From Schistosoma mansoni (Eukaryota; Platyhelminthes; Trematoda; Strigeidida; Schistosomatidae), in NCBI RefSeq assembly GCF_000237925.1, contig NW_017386020.1, positions 1,116,001-1,180,000 on the forward strand: a DNA stretch of 64,000 bases. The letters run 5' to 3'. The notes beneath the pieces are model-generated. The model saw nothing but the letters and a program-made list of their open reading frames with translations, ran no database searches and was not told the origin of the DNA. Position numbers and translations under genes: made by a program. The stretch's first letter is position 1. Each line of letters begins with the position of its first letter. This document shows positions 1 through 13,854 of this stretch, one piece after another.

Positions 1-260
1 TCCTGAGGAAATAAATGGCGTATGAACCTATTGTTGGTCACTGTATACCATGGGACTGTATCTCTTTACGTTGCTCCACTGTCTTGTGGATCAGACCTTT
101 AGGTCAAAGACTCTGGATGTGGCTCCCTAAGAAAACCACCTGCTTCGGTTTGGGCACCCGAGCAGTATCACAGCCCTCACACAAATCAAATGAGATTTGT
201 GCGGCGCATATAAATCTGGTGCCCCTTTGTACCAATATTTGTGTTTAAATAAATTGTATA
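1..260 (+). repeat. RTE-like LINE 3' untranslated tail, cut by window edge
   Basis: This stretch matches, in opposite orientation, the repeat at 33655-34033: both contain a block reading GTATGAACCTATTGTT, then CCATGGGACTG, then a CTCCCTAAG-AAACCACCTGCTTC stretch. Its last 70 bases (TGGTGCCCCTTTGTACCAAT followed by an AAATAAA-type signal) also match the end of the LINE copy at 3000-3073. It is therefore read as the 3' tail of the same RTE-type family. The 5' part lies outside the window. No protein is expected from it. Confidence 0.6.
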
Positions 261-1984
261 TTGACCTATGTCAAATTTATGCTACATAAATTCTTAGTCA
301 GAATTTAACTTCCGAAGATACCAGCCGGTTATCTAAGCCCGATCTATGAAAACAAATCAAGAAGACAGATTTTTGATATTTGTATGTTCAATAGGAGGTA
401 TAAAATGCTGATAATCCTTCTCTTAAGTAGTCGGTAGTTGCGAACGAATCTAAAGATATACGACAGGTTTTGCCTACAATTCGCTTAAAAACTTTTTTTT
501 CGACTGTTGTTAGAATGACATTCGCAAACAATAATCAGGATTAAGATAGTAACTCTACTTTAATTGTCAGTGGGCCTGAATACACGTAGCGGACCAGGGA
601 TATTACTGACATAGTATTCTACGGATACTAGCAATCCTTCGAAGACAACGATCACCAGGCACAGTGAGTCACCGAGTATCTCCAGTCTAGAGATGCCATC
701 ATCATAACAACAAGAACTAGAATAGGACTTTCTTCATTATCACCTATGTAAATACAAATTTAAAAATAAAATCACAAGTAAAGATTACCATTAATTCACA
801 TGCGTCCGTAAGAAAGAAAAAATCTATACAGGTTATTGGAACATCTATTTAGTGAAACAAGTGAGAGAATAAAACAACTTAATTGATTTTCAAGAATCAA
901 AACAAACACTCATCTTAACAAACTTATTTCTAACGAGCACATACAAATGCATTACTGATAAAATATGGTTTGCATTAAATATCCAACTCAATACGTTTTA
1001 TGTGAACCATTTTATCTATATGTACAGTTTTAATGCCTTCATGTAAATAATTAATAAATTACTTTTTCCCAGTCACTTAAACATTTCCCCTCATTTACAA
1101 CTGTGAATACACTGGTTTTTGCAACTAAACGGAATTAATGATTAAGAATTAGGCCAAACAGTCAGTCAGTCACAAACGTGGAGCCTGTACATATGTACAT
1201 CAGTTCAAGTTGCCATACCCCATTAACACAGAGAGATGAAATTGTCGGGCCAAATCATATAATAGTAGAGGTAGTAAGTGTCAGTGATAATAGTAAAAAT
1301 CAGACATCGAAGGTACGATTCAAGAAGAAAATATAAGTTAGTGAAGTAAAAACAAAAAACGTTATGAGAAATTTTAATCTCAGAATTTGGAGGAAGACTA
1401 GGACTGGATGCACCTACTCCATTGCGAACGACTTTTAGCCATGCCATTTAAAATTTTTAATTATTGGTTACGGTAATCACTCGGATCCCAACCAGGTAGT
1501 CTACACCTATTAACATGGCTAAGTCCAACAGTCTGGTTTTAATCCAATGGGGACTCAATGACCTCCATAACTGATTTCCTCCAATCCCATGTAACATCTG
1601 GCCATTTTTATTTTGTATCTGACACTTCATTTGTCAGCATGTTACTTTACTCGGAAAAAAAGCTTTCTGGCAAATGGTTTTGTCCTTAACATTGGTTCCT
1701 TCAGGGTTCCAGTCGATTATCTTCTTCCATGAGCAACCACCACTTAGTCACATCGTATCATTTGATATCATCTATCGATTTACGTTCTATTCATTCAATT
1801 CAACAATCCTCATAAGTCCCTTGTACTATAATTGTCTAATGAATAGGGGTGTGTCTGAGATGTTGACTAACATCTTGAAAGTACTACATACAAACACCTC
1901 AGGCAGAGTAAGGGCATACAACCACCCCTCTCCATTGTTTTTTCCAAACAGTGGGCTGTTCAATCTCATTATTCCTCTTTAACT
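261..1984. other. Intergenic DNA, no gene recognised
   Basis: A+T-rich DNA with stops in all frames. The longest open stretches are about 100 codons, look random and match no family I know. No tRNA-like or LTR-like signals were seen. Confidence 0.5.
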
Positions 1985-3073
1985 TTGCCATCGATGGCGT
2001 TCTGGAAACAGCTCTGATGGATCTAGGTAATGGTGATGTGGATCTTTTGCCCGAAGAAAGACTTTGAGTATGTGGATGTTATCGTCTCACTGTGCAATGA
2101 TACCCAAGCTACGCAATCTGCACTTAATCAGTTGGCGACCAGTGTCTATAGATATAGCATATGGTTCGCATCTTATAAGTATCTGGGTAGCTGCGTAAGC
2201 GCTGGTAATGGCGTGAGTGATGAAACCAATTCACGTATAGTGGAAGTCATGACGGTTTATGCCAGTCGAGACCATCTCCGGAGCCTTTGTGATGTTAGTC
2301 TGGCTGTAAAAGGTTGGATCTACAATGCATCGGTGGGAGCAGTTTCGCTCTATATTTGTGAGTCCCGGCCTCTCCGAGTTAAGGATGTTAGACGACTCTG
2401 TGTTTGGTTACTGTTGTCTCCAAAGGATTACTGACATCCAGTGGCAACACTATGTTAGTAATGCAGAGGTTCGACATCGTGTGTCCGGACACAGCGACGG
2501 CAATGCAATCAGTGTCACCATGTTGAGACACTGACCTCGGTGGCTTGGACATTTCCTATGAACATCGTCTTAGAGAATTCCACATTGTGCATTATTCGTT
2601 GACTCTGGGACTGGTCAGAAAAAGCTGAGAGGTGGTCAGTGTATGACATGGTGTTGTGATATGAAAGAAAGCTGTACAAGACTGACTTTTGTTGGTCCTT
2701 CATGACTCCCTGGTTGGAGTCCCAGAGATAGTGCAACGCAGTAACTTGAGAAGTTATCAGACATGGCTCAGAATAGAAACCAGTGGTGATCTTGTTGTAA
2801 ATTTCTTTTAATTTCATCAAAGTGAAAATAACTTCAACCGAAAAAAACTTTCTGGCTGTATTTTTCTCAACTGAACTACTTCTACCTTTATTATTATCAT
2901 TACTACCATTAACAATTTCACTCCCATACACTAATTTCTGTCCATTTTTGCTCCTCCTTTTTTGTGATATTCACGTTCCATTCTCTATTGCTTCACAACT
3001 TCATTGTGTGGCGTATGTATATTTGGTGCCCCCTTGTGCCAATATTTGTGTTCAAATAAATATACTATTATAA
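1985..3073 (+). mobile_element. RTE-clade LINE, 3' end of reverse-transcriptase ORF plus 3' UTR (degenerate)
   Basis: Translation from about 2030 gives the C-terminal part of a schistosome RTE-type polyprotein, including YLGSCVSAGNGVSDETNSRI near 2190-2250 and SLAVKGWIYNASVGAV near 2300-2350. The reading frame then shifts: after about 2410 the family sequence continues in another frame as DIQWQHYVSNAEVRHRVSGH, and later as GGQCMTWC and DMAQNRNQW, with several stops. The 3' UTR runs to an AATAAA at about 3055, in the same tail sequence as seen at 180-260. The element is 5'-truncated, which is usual for LINEs, and is plainly inactive. Identification rests on the recognised C-terminal motif order and on the shared tail. 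Confidence 0.75.
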
Positions 3074-3150
3074 TTTCCAGAGACGATTCCGGTAACCCTA
3101 ATGAGAAGTTGTGACCAGTGGAGTTCAGCTATGTTTGATCTAAACTAATT
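3074..3150 (+). repeat. Fragment of dispersed GTGACCAGTGGAGTTCA repeat
   Basis: Contains GAGAAGTTGTGACCAGTGGA followed by GTTCAGC. Related copies occur at 6150-6260, 56905-56965, 60604-60720 and 61746-61835. In the 60604 copy this block lies directly before a tRNA-like SINE, so it may be the 5' part of a composite SINE. Confidence 0.45.
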
Positions 3151-3179
3151 ACTCACTAATGGCATTCGAAGATGGTTGT

Positions 3180-3400
3180 ACAGTAGCGAAATGATTAGAC
3201 TTGGAAATAATGACTATTAGATCCCCAAAGCTCTCGCCTCGAGACCTGAAGGTTCCCGATTCAATCCTTAGTGTGGTCATGGTTGCACACAGCTGAAGAG
3301 TCCCATACAAGGATTAAGCAGCTGTTCACTACCTCATGATTTTCAAAGATTGCCTGAAATCAGTCCATAATGTAAACCATAAAATTCAGATTCGTTCACC
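3180..3400 (+). mobile_element. Degenerate tRNA-derived SINE with hammerhead-type tail
   Basis: A B-box-like GGTTCCCGATTCAATCC at about 3249 is followed by GCTGAAGAGTCCCATACAAG at about 3292. The latter matches the CUGANGA box and stem II of schistosome SINE hammerheads, but the GAAAC box after it is lost. The order (tRNA-like head, then hammerhead region, then a TTTTCAA tail) equals that of the better copies at 60740-60960 and 7735-7960. Old and inactive. Confidence 0.5.
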
Positions 3401-6145
3401 TTTCATCATCAATGTTGACCCATATTAAATAAAGTGTATGACTGAAAGACGGGTACATATATTTGTAGTAGGTAAGTAGGTTACATTACTACACATAAGT
3501 TAATCCTGTTTTGAAGAAACCTCTGAATTTTTTGTTGGAAAAGAATCTACTTAGAAGTCTTCTGATTTCATCTCTTTACATAGCCAAATGCTCAAAATCA
3601 ACTATTCTTTCAAAGTAGGCGTTGTCTTTCAAACCAACTTTTTAACTGTTTGGAATTTGGTTTACCTACAAATATCTGAATATGGGCTTCACTCATAGAT
3701 CACTACCAATCCAGACTGTATCTAGTAGCTACATTTTAGACAAATGAGAACTTCGTTTTTTTTCCAATGTTTGTCTGTTTTTAATACGATCAGCACATTA
3801 ATCGTAAATGATCAGTCATCTCGAAGCGATCATTTGCGCCTACACCAAACAGTTAATACGCAAAATATAAAATATGAGTAACACAGTTGCACTTATATGA
3901 GATAGATAGATAGATAGATATTATCTTATTGATTGCTAGTCCATACACTTAAAACAATCGTAGACAACAAATTTCAATCAAATAAGGTCAATGATAACTG
4001 TGTTAACACATTTATCTGGGTGATTTAGTTATGAAACTTATTTAACAAATATACTTAATCACCTTCAATACTCCCTCTTAATTCATTGATTTATTGATAC
4101 TTACTGACTAACAGGACAGTACTGGTATTCGCTTACTTACATTTCATTCTCAATAGGTCATTTTGTAAAAACACAATAATGTATATCCGGACTACTTTTT
4201 GTATTTGTCTGTTATTATCATCAATATTATATATTGTAAAGGTTAAATTGCTCACTATTTTGGCAATGTTATTTTGTGAGGTGAACAATGCATTAAAACT
4301 ATACTTTAATAGATCTGTCTTCTTTCCTATACTATATCCTTATATACAACCTTTCTTCATCATCATCATCAATAGCAAATTCTAAAACGGTTAAGGTTTT
4401 CCTTTTAACATAAAAATAACTCATTTCATAGCTATAAGCTGGCTGGGTGGCTACCTGTCTAAACTATGTGTTAATGATCAAATAGTTCAACTTTCAACCA
4501 TTTACCTGCGGGTTCGACTCTCTTAGTCAGTCATTCAGTCGTTATAGCTGACTGACTCTCTCTTAGCCATCTACCTGCCTACTTTAATTGAAACGAGATG
4601 GTAGATATTATTGTCAGTCTTTATGTGTACACATGTGAAAATGTGCTTTAAAGTTAGACTATACTAATTCTCGTATGTGAATCGCACATTAAATGGTATC
4701 TGAAGTTTATCAGTCAAAACATAACTCAGTTTTATGTACAAACGTATTTTTTTTAAATGGCCTTCTTGGTTGTTTTTAATTGCTTGTTTTTTTTGCAATT
4801 CTCATTTGTAGATTCTTACTTGCAAGTTTCTACACAGAATACGACCCTCTTCATTGTTTTATCAACGCATCGTCAATGATTGTTCTAGCTGTACTTCCTA
4901 AATTGCCTCAGTTTTATAGGGTTCGCTTTTTTGGTATCAATCGTTGGTAGTCCCATTTTTTCTTATGCTCACATCCTTATATTAACAAACCTAATGATGG
5001 TAACAGTTAAATTAAATTCGGTGTTTTATTTCTTCCTCTGTATTCAGTTTATTGCATTACAGTTGGAAGAGAGAAAAAAAAGGACATCTCACCCCTTCCG
5101 TTTCAAAAAGTGCACAGATACCAGACAATAATTGTTGACTTCCCTTTTTTTGCTTTGTGATATTGTGTTCAACCTTCCCTACATACACATATGTAATCTC
5201 TTACCAAAAAGAATTGTTCTTTCGATATATATACCCTGGCTATGTTTTTCTACCTTAAAAAAATATTTTTTTTACTATCATTTTTCACGTTCTGAATTAA
5301 TATTTGTCTCTTTATACTAAGCTGTGGATGTGTTTTTTCCTTTCTATCTTTGTATCAAATTCACTTCTAATTGGAATACAGTTATTATTATCATTAGTAT
5401 AATAGTTTCATGAAATGCGATCAGTGACAGTTAACCCCAGGAAAAGAGTCAATATGTAACTCCGTAACTTAATTGTATTCGTCGGTGAAAAGTAGTATTT
5501 TAACTCCTAGGTGTTTTACATTATGTCCATCCATTAAGTTATTGATTAATTAATGTTAAGCATCCCCCAACTCAATGTATTGAACTTTGTCGATCATATA
5601 TAACTCAGGATATTTTAATATAATTGTTGGTCACCGGCCGGATTAGATGTGCAATTATTGTTGGTACATAATAAAAACTTCATCCCCATCTTAGCCTTCT
5701 CCCCTTGCGTTGAACTGTATCAGTCTTTGTTCTATTATAGCAAGTAGTTGTTTTTCCACGATTATAACAAGTAGACATATCAACGTTTTGTCTGTTTACG
5801 TCAACCTATTTCAATTATAATTAAAGTCCTTATCTTTCTTTAACGATGACTACTACTACTAATTGACGCTTTTTAAGCAATACAAAACACCTAGATACTT
5901 TTACGAAAAAAAATGACAAATGAAAGGTACTACATTTGTGATGATTAAAACATGCAAGGAAATACTTCATTGTGTAATTGTTAGCGATTATTAGAATGGG
6001 ACCGTAAACTAGCGTATATGTTGTAATTACAGTGGTACATAATATCATAGTGTTCAGTGCATCCTGCTTTCCATTGTTTGCTTGACGAAAATCAGCCTTT
6101 GAAGTGAAATATAAAATTCAGAAATCTTCCCAGACCTATAGTAAT
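3401..6145. other. Intergenic DNA with a short GATA microsatellite
   Basis: No gene is supported. A (GATA)n tract of about 20 bases lies at 3901-3921. Near 4430-4530 a tRNA-like pattern (GCTGGGTGGCTACC, then GCGGGTTCGACTCTC) suggests an eroded SINE. The remaining open frames are T-rich and short. Confidence 0.45.
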
Positions 6146-6265
6146 AGTTCGGTGTCATGTGCTCACTAGTGACTAATTCCAAGAGGTAATTCCAGTGTTC
6201 TAGCGACAAACTACTACCAATAGAGTTCAGTCACGTCAAGTGTGACGTAGTTGGTTAGTATCTCA
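6146..6265 (+). repeat. Copy of dispersed 'ctcactagtgact' repeat
   Basis: Begins TGCTCACTAGTGACTAATTC and ends near a degraded GAGTTCAGTCACGTC. It aligns in order with 60604-60720, which has CTCACTAGTGACTTCGAGAA followed by CAGTGGAGTTCAAACCACGT. It is the 5' block of the same family. Confidence 0.45.
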
Positions 6266-7670
6266 CCTACACTTAAGTCTGTTTACATTTAGTTTTGTCA
6301 AGTCCTTCAATTAACCTGCTTATTAGACGGTGTCATTTTAATAGTGACAATTTGTCTGTATCTTTGTATTATTATTATCATAATTATTACTATTATTAAT
6401 GTCTGTATGAACATGTATGCTTGATTATGTGTTACAGTCTACCCACATTCCTCTTATTAGCTTAAATGTTAATTGCTTAAACTACTCAATGAATCATTTG
6501 CTTTCTCATACATATGCGCTTGAATCTTATCGATTCATTCGACTTTGTATTCGCTCGCTCTTATTCACTCTCATTGGCATTTCTATTCGTATTAACTTTG
6601 TTTGCCTGTGACTTAGTTATCTGTGACGTACAATAATGAACTTTAGTCAACGCTTCATATTGTCTTCTGGAATTTATACACTGTTAGGAGTTATCAGGAC
6701 GAGTGACATACGAAGCCTTAGGAACTACCTCGTAGATAATCCACTACAGTTACCCACCAAGTACGTCGTAAGTCAACCAATTCACGGAAGCTAAGCATCT
6801 AAATCACTAGAAGCCAGCTTATTAGCCTAAAGGTTGAGTGTTTGCGCTCAAGACCGAGGGCACTTAGCTTACTGACTATCAAATATGTGGCTTCCTTTCA
6901 TGTTATTGATTTCTGCTCCGAACTCACTGAAAGTGACTGCTTGTAACTGTGTTGAACAAAGTATCGCCTAGTATTCACCTTGGTTCTCTATTATTGGTCG
7001 TGAATCGTGCATCTGGTATGACGTGATCTGATCCCTGTTTTATGTTATGTACCATTCAAGTATCCAATCCAACCTATTATCGTAGTATACCCCAGAGAAA
7101 GAAAATTTTAAACCATCCGTTATATCACTTAACTAACACCAGTTCTCGGTGTTAAAAATACATACTGTCTAGTATTTGGCATTTATAATGTTCAACTCGA
7201 ACAGATATTCAGAATTACTGTTGAAGTAAATCCCTTTCCGCGCCAGTGAAATGCGAACAGATTTTCAATGTGACAGAAAGTTCAACTACAATAACTATCC
7301 GAACGTTCGTTCTCCACTCAGAAGTCGTCTCTATCTTATTGTTACCAATGTTACACTTCTCTCTCTTTCTCCCTTATCATTCTTAACTGCTCTCGATTAT
7401 CCGCATAGTAGAAAATCAGAACGGAACAATTGTCTTCGAACATATATAAGCTAAAACGAGAAAGCACAACAGTATCCTTCCCCACTTGGGGATTTAACGT
7501 GTAAATGAACAAGACGTAATTTTAATTCGGTTTATTTATTATTGGTATGGAAGATTTAGTATCTCACTTATTATAGCGAGGCTAGTAACACGCGATACTG
7601 ATTTCGTCTATACCACGTAGTCACATTTTAAGTAGCAGTCGTATCAATTGGCCAGAGATGATTCGATTTA
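6266..7670. other. Intergenic DNA, no gene recognised
   Basis: No coding region is supported. A weak tRNA-like stretch at about 6800-6860 could be an eroded SINE. A cluster of pyrimidine-rich sequence lies around 7350-7380. Confidence 0.4.
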
Positions 7671-7965
7671 TGACTATTGGGTTTCAACCGCGTTGGGTGT
7701 GAGGCGATCACCCACCAAAGACAATGGGAGACGGTAGCGCAATATCGTGGATTGGTTGAAGTTAGACACCGTTGGATACCGGCCAGTGGTCTAGAGATTA
7801 AGCGTCTGCGCGAGATCGGAGGTCCTAGGCTCGAGCCCCACGTGCGGGATCGTGGGTGCATACTGCTATGTCCCATATTAGGACGAAACGGCCGTCCGTT
7901 ACTTCCAAGTTGTCAATGGTAGTGTGACAATGATAGGTCCACGATCTCAATTAAAACTCCACAAC
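7671..7965 (+). mobile_element. tRNA-derived SINE with degraded hammerhead domain
   Basis: After GGTTGAAGTTAGACACCGTT comes an A-box-like GCCAGTGGTCTAGAGATTAA (about 7780) and a B-box-like GGCTCGAGCCCC (about 7829). The 3' half carries ATTAGGACGAAACGGCCGTC at about 7879-7898, which is the stem II side, GAAAC box and cleavage-site side of a schistosome SINE hammerhead. The CUGANGA box before it is damaged. Layout and sequence match 60740-60960 on the same strand and 57180-57390 and 59390-59600 on the other strand. Confidence 0.7.
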
Positions 7966-9639
7966 CCTATGATGATTTCTATAATTGTTAAATAAGTTAT
8001 CGATCTCTGACGTTAAATAATACTTAGTCCAGTTCAAACGAAACTGACTAAATACATCATATAAAAACTAGTGTATTCAAATATCATTTTGATTTATTTC
8101 GAGTGTCAAATAAATCCACCTCTATTGTCTCCTTGTTTTTACTTGCGTTATCCAGTTGACGATTCCCAGTAGCAAGCAACCAGTCAGTAGTTAAGTATGC
8201 TATAGACACAATATTAATAAATCCTTCGAAGGAGTGGACAGTTTCAAATGGTTATCATAAGCCTTCATAGATAACTATGGATCATGTAAACTGTTAAAAT
8301 ACGTCCTAATCCACTCGAATTTCCTCATCATTTTCCATAGCTTATTCACTGTTCTTCCTTGAAGATTTTCGACTACACTCTCTCCCGGTTACACTTCATA
8401 GGCTTTCTAATAATATCCCTCCTCCCAACCTTTCTGTTTTATACTCAATTATATTTGAGGCGTATTATGGTGTTCTAATATATTCTTCCGCAGCTTCACA
8501 ACCATCTGTCGTGCTACTAAAGAATTAGGACGCTATGTCTATTTTACGCATTTTTAGTCTTTAAATATTTATCATGGATCACTCTAATCGAAATGGACCT
8601 TTAATATTTGTGAAAACTACGCTTAACTGTTGTTCTTTGGCTATACCATTGCCATTATATAAGTTTTAGTTAAGTAGGACTAGAGACTTCAATTCGAGTG
8701 CAACATCTCCATGCTTAAGAAAAGTTTACTGAATGAGTTAACCGGTGATTTCAGTTCATAATTTCCATTATATACTCATCATTTTACAAAGTTTTCCTAG
8801 CTTTTATTGGAATATAACTAAAACTTACGAGAATATTTAAAGACATATTCATCCACCTAAGAAGAAACTGATTATTGTCCAAGACTTTTATCACACTGTA
8901 AGTAATACGGGCCAGCATTCTTTATTTTCCCTCTAATCATGGTTTCTAAAATCGCTTTTTATTCAGCGAATTCTTTCTTCTCAAATCAAATTCCCCATAT
9001 GTCATATTTCCTACCATCTACTACTATCATCACTGTCCTGATATGCTGTGGCACACGATCTACGTTAATTAGGACGGATTGAAGATGTAATCAAACACTT
9101 AGCTGAAAGATAGTATTAAATAATCAGCCGGTGATTACATTTTTTTCCTGTGAATTATATCGACGTTCAACAATAATCTTTATACTCTGAATTTGCGGAC
9201 TCCTTAAAAGATCATGAAAACTGTAATTAAATTTGTCAGTAAAAAGTGACTGTATGGAAAATTAATGTTCAAAAAGATATTTTGAAGTCATTTATTTCTA
9301 GAAAAAAGTAACTGTCAACATTGTTTGGAATATTGAGATTTCTTTTGAAATTCGATTGGCTAATCGATTAGTCATGTGTGTTGCATGACCACAGTTCTAA
9401 ATAATATGATCAGAAGCACTACGATTGTTCCTTATAAATGGTATTATTATTCTGACGGTGCTAATATTATTGTTGTAACTCTCTTGTCTGTTATCAGGTT
9501 GAATATTTGGTTCTAGGACAATAATTATTGTTACAATCACACTTGTCCTTCGAGCATCTTCAGTTGAAGTTAGAGGTTATTTAATCTTCTGAACTCCAGT
9601 AAACTTGGTTCAGTCGCAACCAATGATTATAATAATCAT
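7966..9639. other. Intergenic DNA, no gene recognised
   Basis: A+T-rich sequence without long frames or recognised repeats. Confidence 0.45.
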
Positions 9640-10330
9640 ATACTATCTTTATTTACTACTTCAAGTATTTCACTTCATATTCAAAAATGATTATATTTGT
9701 CTAGTAGTGGTTTTCATGACTTTATTGTTGACACTGGCAGTATCAAGTCCATCATATCAGTTGGGAAGTTGAAGTCATTAAATCCTGATACTATAATTAA
9801 GCCTACCAAAGTTTCTATTTCGAGTATTACAGGTCATAAACTTCCTATTCTCGGGTGTCGTAATTTGCTAGTTAGAGACGATAAATTTTCAATCCCAACT
9901 TGTAAATTTCTCGTCGCTGATTGTGGACCATCTATACTCGGTACATAAAAGTTAAAAGTGCATCAGGCATAGCGTTCATTATTGATCACTGAAGACGGTT
10001 CTAATGAAGTGCTCGATGACTCGCTAAGTACAGAATCGAAGTGTGAAAAGCTACACACGATTCCAAAGCCCTCTCATTCTAATGCACGGGCAAGAAATTT
10101 AAAAACTTTGAAAACAAACGTCATTTCTACTACTGCTGCAAAGTTATAAGACCCAGAGAGGAGAGCAGAGGAAGCCCATCAGTGGAGAATTACTATACCA
10201 AACGCAGAAGAAACAATGATGAAATTGCTTAAATGAAAATATCTTCGTACAATAACTTCTTTTCCACAATCTACAAAAGGTCTACTAAAACAGGTCAGTA
10301 AATCTACGGTTCGAATGCAAGCTAGTCACG
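9640..10330 (+). mobile_element. Ty3/gypsy-like retroelement fossil (protease region)
   Basis: The stretch at 9697-9948 encodes a retropepsin-type aspartic protease domain. The active-site motif FIVDTGSIKSI is near its start, and the LVADCGPSILG motif typical of gypsy proteases is near its end. Sequence after it has some coding character but no clear reverse transcriptase. The copy is a broken fragment, with several breaks and no recognisable terminal repeats. The protease sequence type is that of schistosome gypsy elements. Confidence 0.65.
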
Positions 10331-12299
10331 ATAACTGAATATGACACAACTCTTCACTTTGTATGAATTTTTCAGAAGCTTCCATTCAACGCTGATTAGA
10401 TAAAACGTTTCCCGGAGTTTTTAGAGACCCTTCGTACCTCCACAACACCTTTCACAAAACAAGATTCCTTCTTTGGGTCTGATTTCTGTACCAGTTTCTA
10501 TATGAGATTCCCTTTTCAATGTTTTATCCTCGTTGCTTCAAGGCTTCTATTCACTCAGCTTTTCTTGTGGTCGATCTTTTATATTTTGACTTGGGTGATA
10601 CAATCAGTCTATTACTCACTTGTGTCTCGGTTAGTGTATCAACAGTGGAGGTATCCTGGTACTCTCCCCGGCCTAGAACAGTAGAAAATCTCTTGGTAAA
10701 TCGATAGAAAGCCGTTACCATATGATCACAACTGTTAACATAGACACATCTGGTTTCTGCTAAACCCTCTGAAAAATGAAGCTGTTTGACCTATGCAAAC
10801 CTCATGGTGCCGTTGGATTATGGCCTGAGTTGGTATTAGTACGTTTATCCATGCTTTGGACTCGTCACACTTTCCATAGGCTAGAGATTTGTTGACTCAC
10901 TTGCTGTCGCTGATGCCGTAAACATTCGCATTAATCAACATATGAACATCACTAATCATTATTTCATACTTAGAGCTCCTTTAATTAATCTTCATTGATG
11001 AGAACCCTTCAGGTGTTATTACAAGATCATTTTGAGAAGTTGCGTGCCATGAAATCCTTCCACATACACACTGTTGTGATTGTTTTTTCTTGATTCCTTC
11101 AGTTGTGTATTCCATTGATCTTTTGATTCCAGATGAAGTGGTACTATTTTTATTTTATTTTAGTCTCTGGTTTTCTTACTTTTTAAAGAATTTACATGTT
11201 CTTTCTCAACTACATCTACGTTGTTTAAACTGATATTTGGTTGGCTGCCATATTGTTTCGCTCTCCTTATTGTGTTGCTTGAATTGACTGGAATTATTCA
11301 TTTCTGATTGTGATTTTATAGTTGGCGTCGAGTCGCGATTGACTATGATCACCACTACAGGAAGATTGCGTGCCAGACATTGAGTTGGATCCCTCCATAA
11401 GCCATAAACCTGAAGGCAGTTGACGGATGCAATAAGATATATTTGTTGACGATCTCGTGGTATCGAAACAATACCGAGATTGTGCCGAAGCTTACAAGCG
11501 GAACTATCGAGCGTATGTGAGTTCGTTCAAAGTCACAGGCAACGAAAGAGTGTGTGTGTTTTGTACACTTAAACAAACATGTACAGTAAAACAATCACTG
11601 TTACAATCAGTTATAATAATAATTGTTTCCATTATACCATTTGCGTTCCTGTCATAAAAGTAGGTCACTACAATTTCAAGCACTCTTCCAGAAATGGGAA
11701 AATTCAGTGTAATAATAAGTAATTCTTTCTGCCTTTCTCATTGATATTTTTATGGGATTTAACATTATCTTTCAAACAGTTTGTACGTGTCCTTTCTATA
11801 AAGAGTAGAATAACACCTCTGTGTTGGTAGGAACATTTCAATAATAATAATAATAATTTATTCTCAAATAACAGATTGCTACATCTGGCATGCTAGTTTA
11901 CAGGCAAGATCAAATTGTTACGGAAGTTACAATTTTCACTATAGTAAGTTACTCAGCCGGCTTGATATTTTGTAAGATATGAATGTAGATGGTTTTGGTA
12001 AGAAACGTATTGTCAGTATCACAATTGACGCGCTTTATGAAGGTTGCGTTTGCGACATACAATGGATAGTCGAGAATAGATCCATGCGAAGTTGGGGGCC
12101 TCTAGAAACTGCAACCTTATTGTTATATCCTAGCGGATACATAAGTACGGGTAGTTTCCGGGACCTATTAATGGACGATTATTCTATATATATTCTTATT
12201 GTTTAACCATTGAGTAATTAAATTGTGTAATTAAATCTATATTCATCTTATTATAAGCTTCATTTTGATCTATGGATTATTATCATACGAATTACTGTC
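10331..12299. other. Intergenic DNA, unclassified, with an AAT microsatellite
   Basis: No host gene is supported. An (AAT)n tract of about 19 bases lies at 11840-11858. The stretch 11340-11660 has a less A+T-rich base mix than its surroundings and may be an unidentified repeat. Short frames at 10502-10707 and 11979-12206 match nothing I know. Confidence 0.4.
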
Positions 12300-12600
12300 C
12301 CTAAATTATATTCAGTTCATTGATTATTGTATCCCACGTTCACAGCCACATTCGGCTTGATCTTGTACAAATATTATTTTCTATTTTATGGTGTGACGCG
12401 GTCCGTCTGTCTGGTATATAAACCAAGTATACTTGAAATAAATGATTCGCATAACAGAGGCTGCAATCGGTGTTGTGGACTAAATTGGAAGGTCTAGGCG
12501 GACAAAGGGCCGATAAGGACGCTAGACTGCTCATACTGGTCGGACTTCATTGATTTTTCTCAGTGTAAATATCAGAAAAGTCGTATTTCGATTGGTGGAT
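12300..12600 (+). repeat. LTR-like segment with promoter and poly(A) signals
   Basis: A TATA-like GGTATATAAAC at about 12413 is followed some 25 bases later by AATAAA (12437-12442) and a G+C-richer stretch. This is the usual U3-R-U5 order of a retroelement LTR. I saw no second copy in the window and cannot define its ends, so a solo LTR or a non-LTR repeat is equally possible. Confidence 0.35.
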
Positions 12601-13854
12601 AATTCGCGTAATAAAAAGCCGGACATAAGATCGATAATGAATTAGCATACGTATTATTTTTTATAAAGTCACAACACTTATATCCGTCTGAAATATCTAA
12701 GGCTTTAATAATGGCTCAAGACGAAGTCACCAGTTCCATATTTGTTTTCGGTGGCGTATCTCAAGGGGGCTGAAAAAGGGTGTAAAAAAATGAAAGGACG
12801 AAAAGCAGAGTAGACAATGTTCACGCTGAAATAGTTAAGGTATAACTACTTTGTCTATTTTTCTGTTATTAAGGTACTTATTAAGCAAGAACATTCTAAC
12901 ATGTTAAAGAAAATAATTTTAAACAAGATATGAGTGGATAAGGAACTATATAAATGAAGGTGGTTCACGAAGAAGCTGAAAGTATGGGATTATGTGTAGT
13001 TATAAAATATAGTGCTGAAAACAGTATTCAGATACACAAATAGCTATCCCCTTCTTTGTCGAAGCTATTTGAACCCATTTCTTTTTGGAATTTTCAGGGT
13101 ATTGAGCAGGGCCCGCTTTTAGCGAATTGTTTAATTTGCTTGTTATAGGATTACTCGGTAGGAAGTGAAACCAGTTCAACGTTTTAAACACTATTCAAAA
13201 AGGTTTTTTGCATAAATAAATTTGCATCAATACCGTTGGTTCGTGACATCCCAATTGATATAGGGAGCCGTAGTTTAACATGTTCTGCCCTACAGACACG
13301 GGTGGATTGAAGTTATCTCCTCACTATAACGTTTGCTGGTCAGTGACGCCGCCCTACCTCCTTTTGTTATGTTAGGCTATCTTACGTTGGTGGTAAGTAT
13401 GAATATTGCTTTGATCAAGGCTCATAGTTAGAATACACTGTCTCTACTTATTCCATGTTTCAAGCAAATCAGATGGCTAAATCATTTGCATTATGGGTTA
13501 AACAATCCACTAAGTATATCATACTGCCTTAAAGATAACTAATGATATAAGCTACAGGAGACAGGTCAGATTATATGTGGTTACGAGATGGCAAGAGCTA
13601 ATAGCAAATCAAAGGATATGAAAGAGTAGAAAACCGTAAAAATTTTCAGGGTAAGAAAATTAAAACATTGAGTAACTCACAAGAATTTGGGATATTTTGA
13701 GCTTCTTTTGACCGGTCTTAGTTGATCAACATCCATAAGACTAGTGGGTTATCTGTCTACTTGTAATAGGAGAAAAAAGACATGACACTTTGGAAGGAGA
13801 ATAAATCCTTAACTATTAGAGAGATTCAGAATCTGAAAGTGAGGGTTAGGAGCA
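12601..13854. other. Intergenic DNA, no gene recognised
   Basis: No long frame and no recognised repeat. The stretch at 13258-13400 is less A+T-rich than its surroundings and may be an unidentified repeat. Confidence 0.4.
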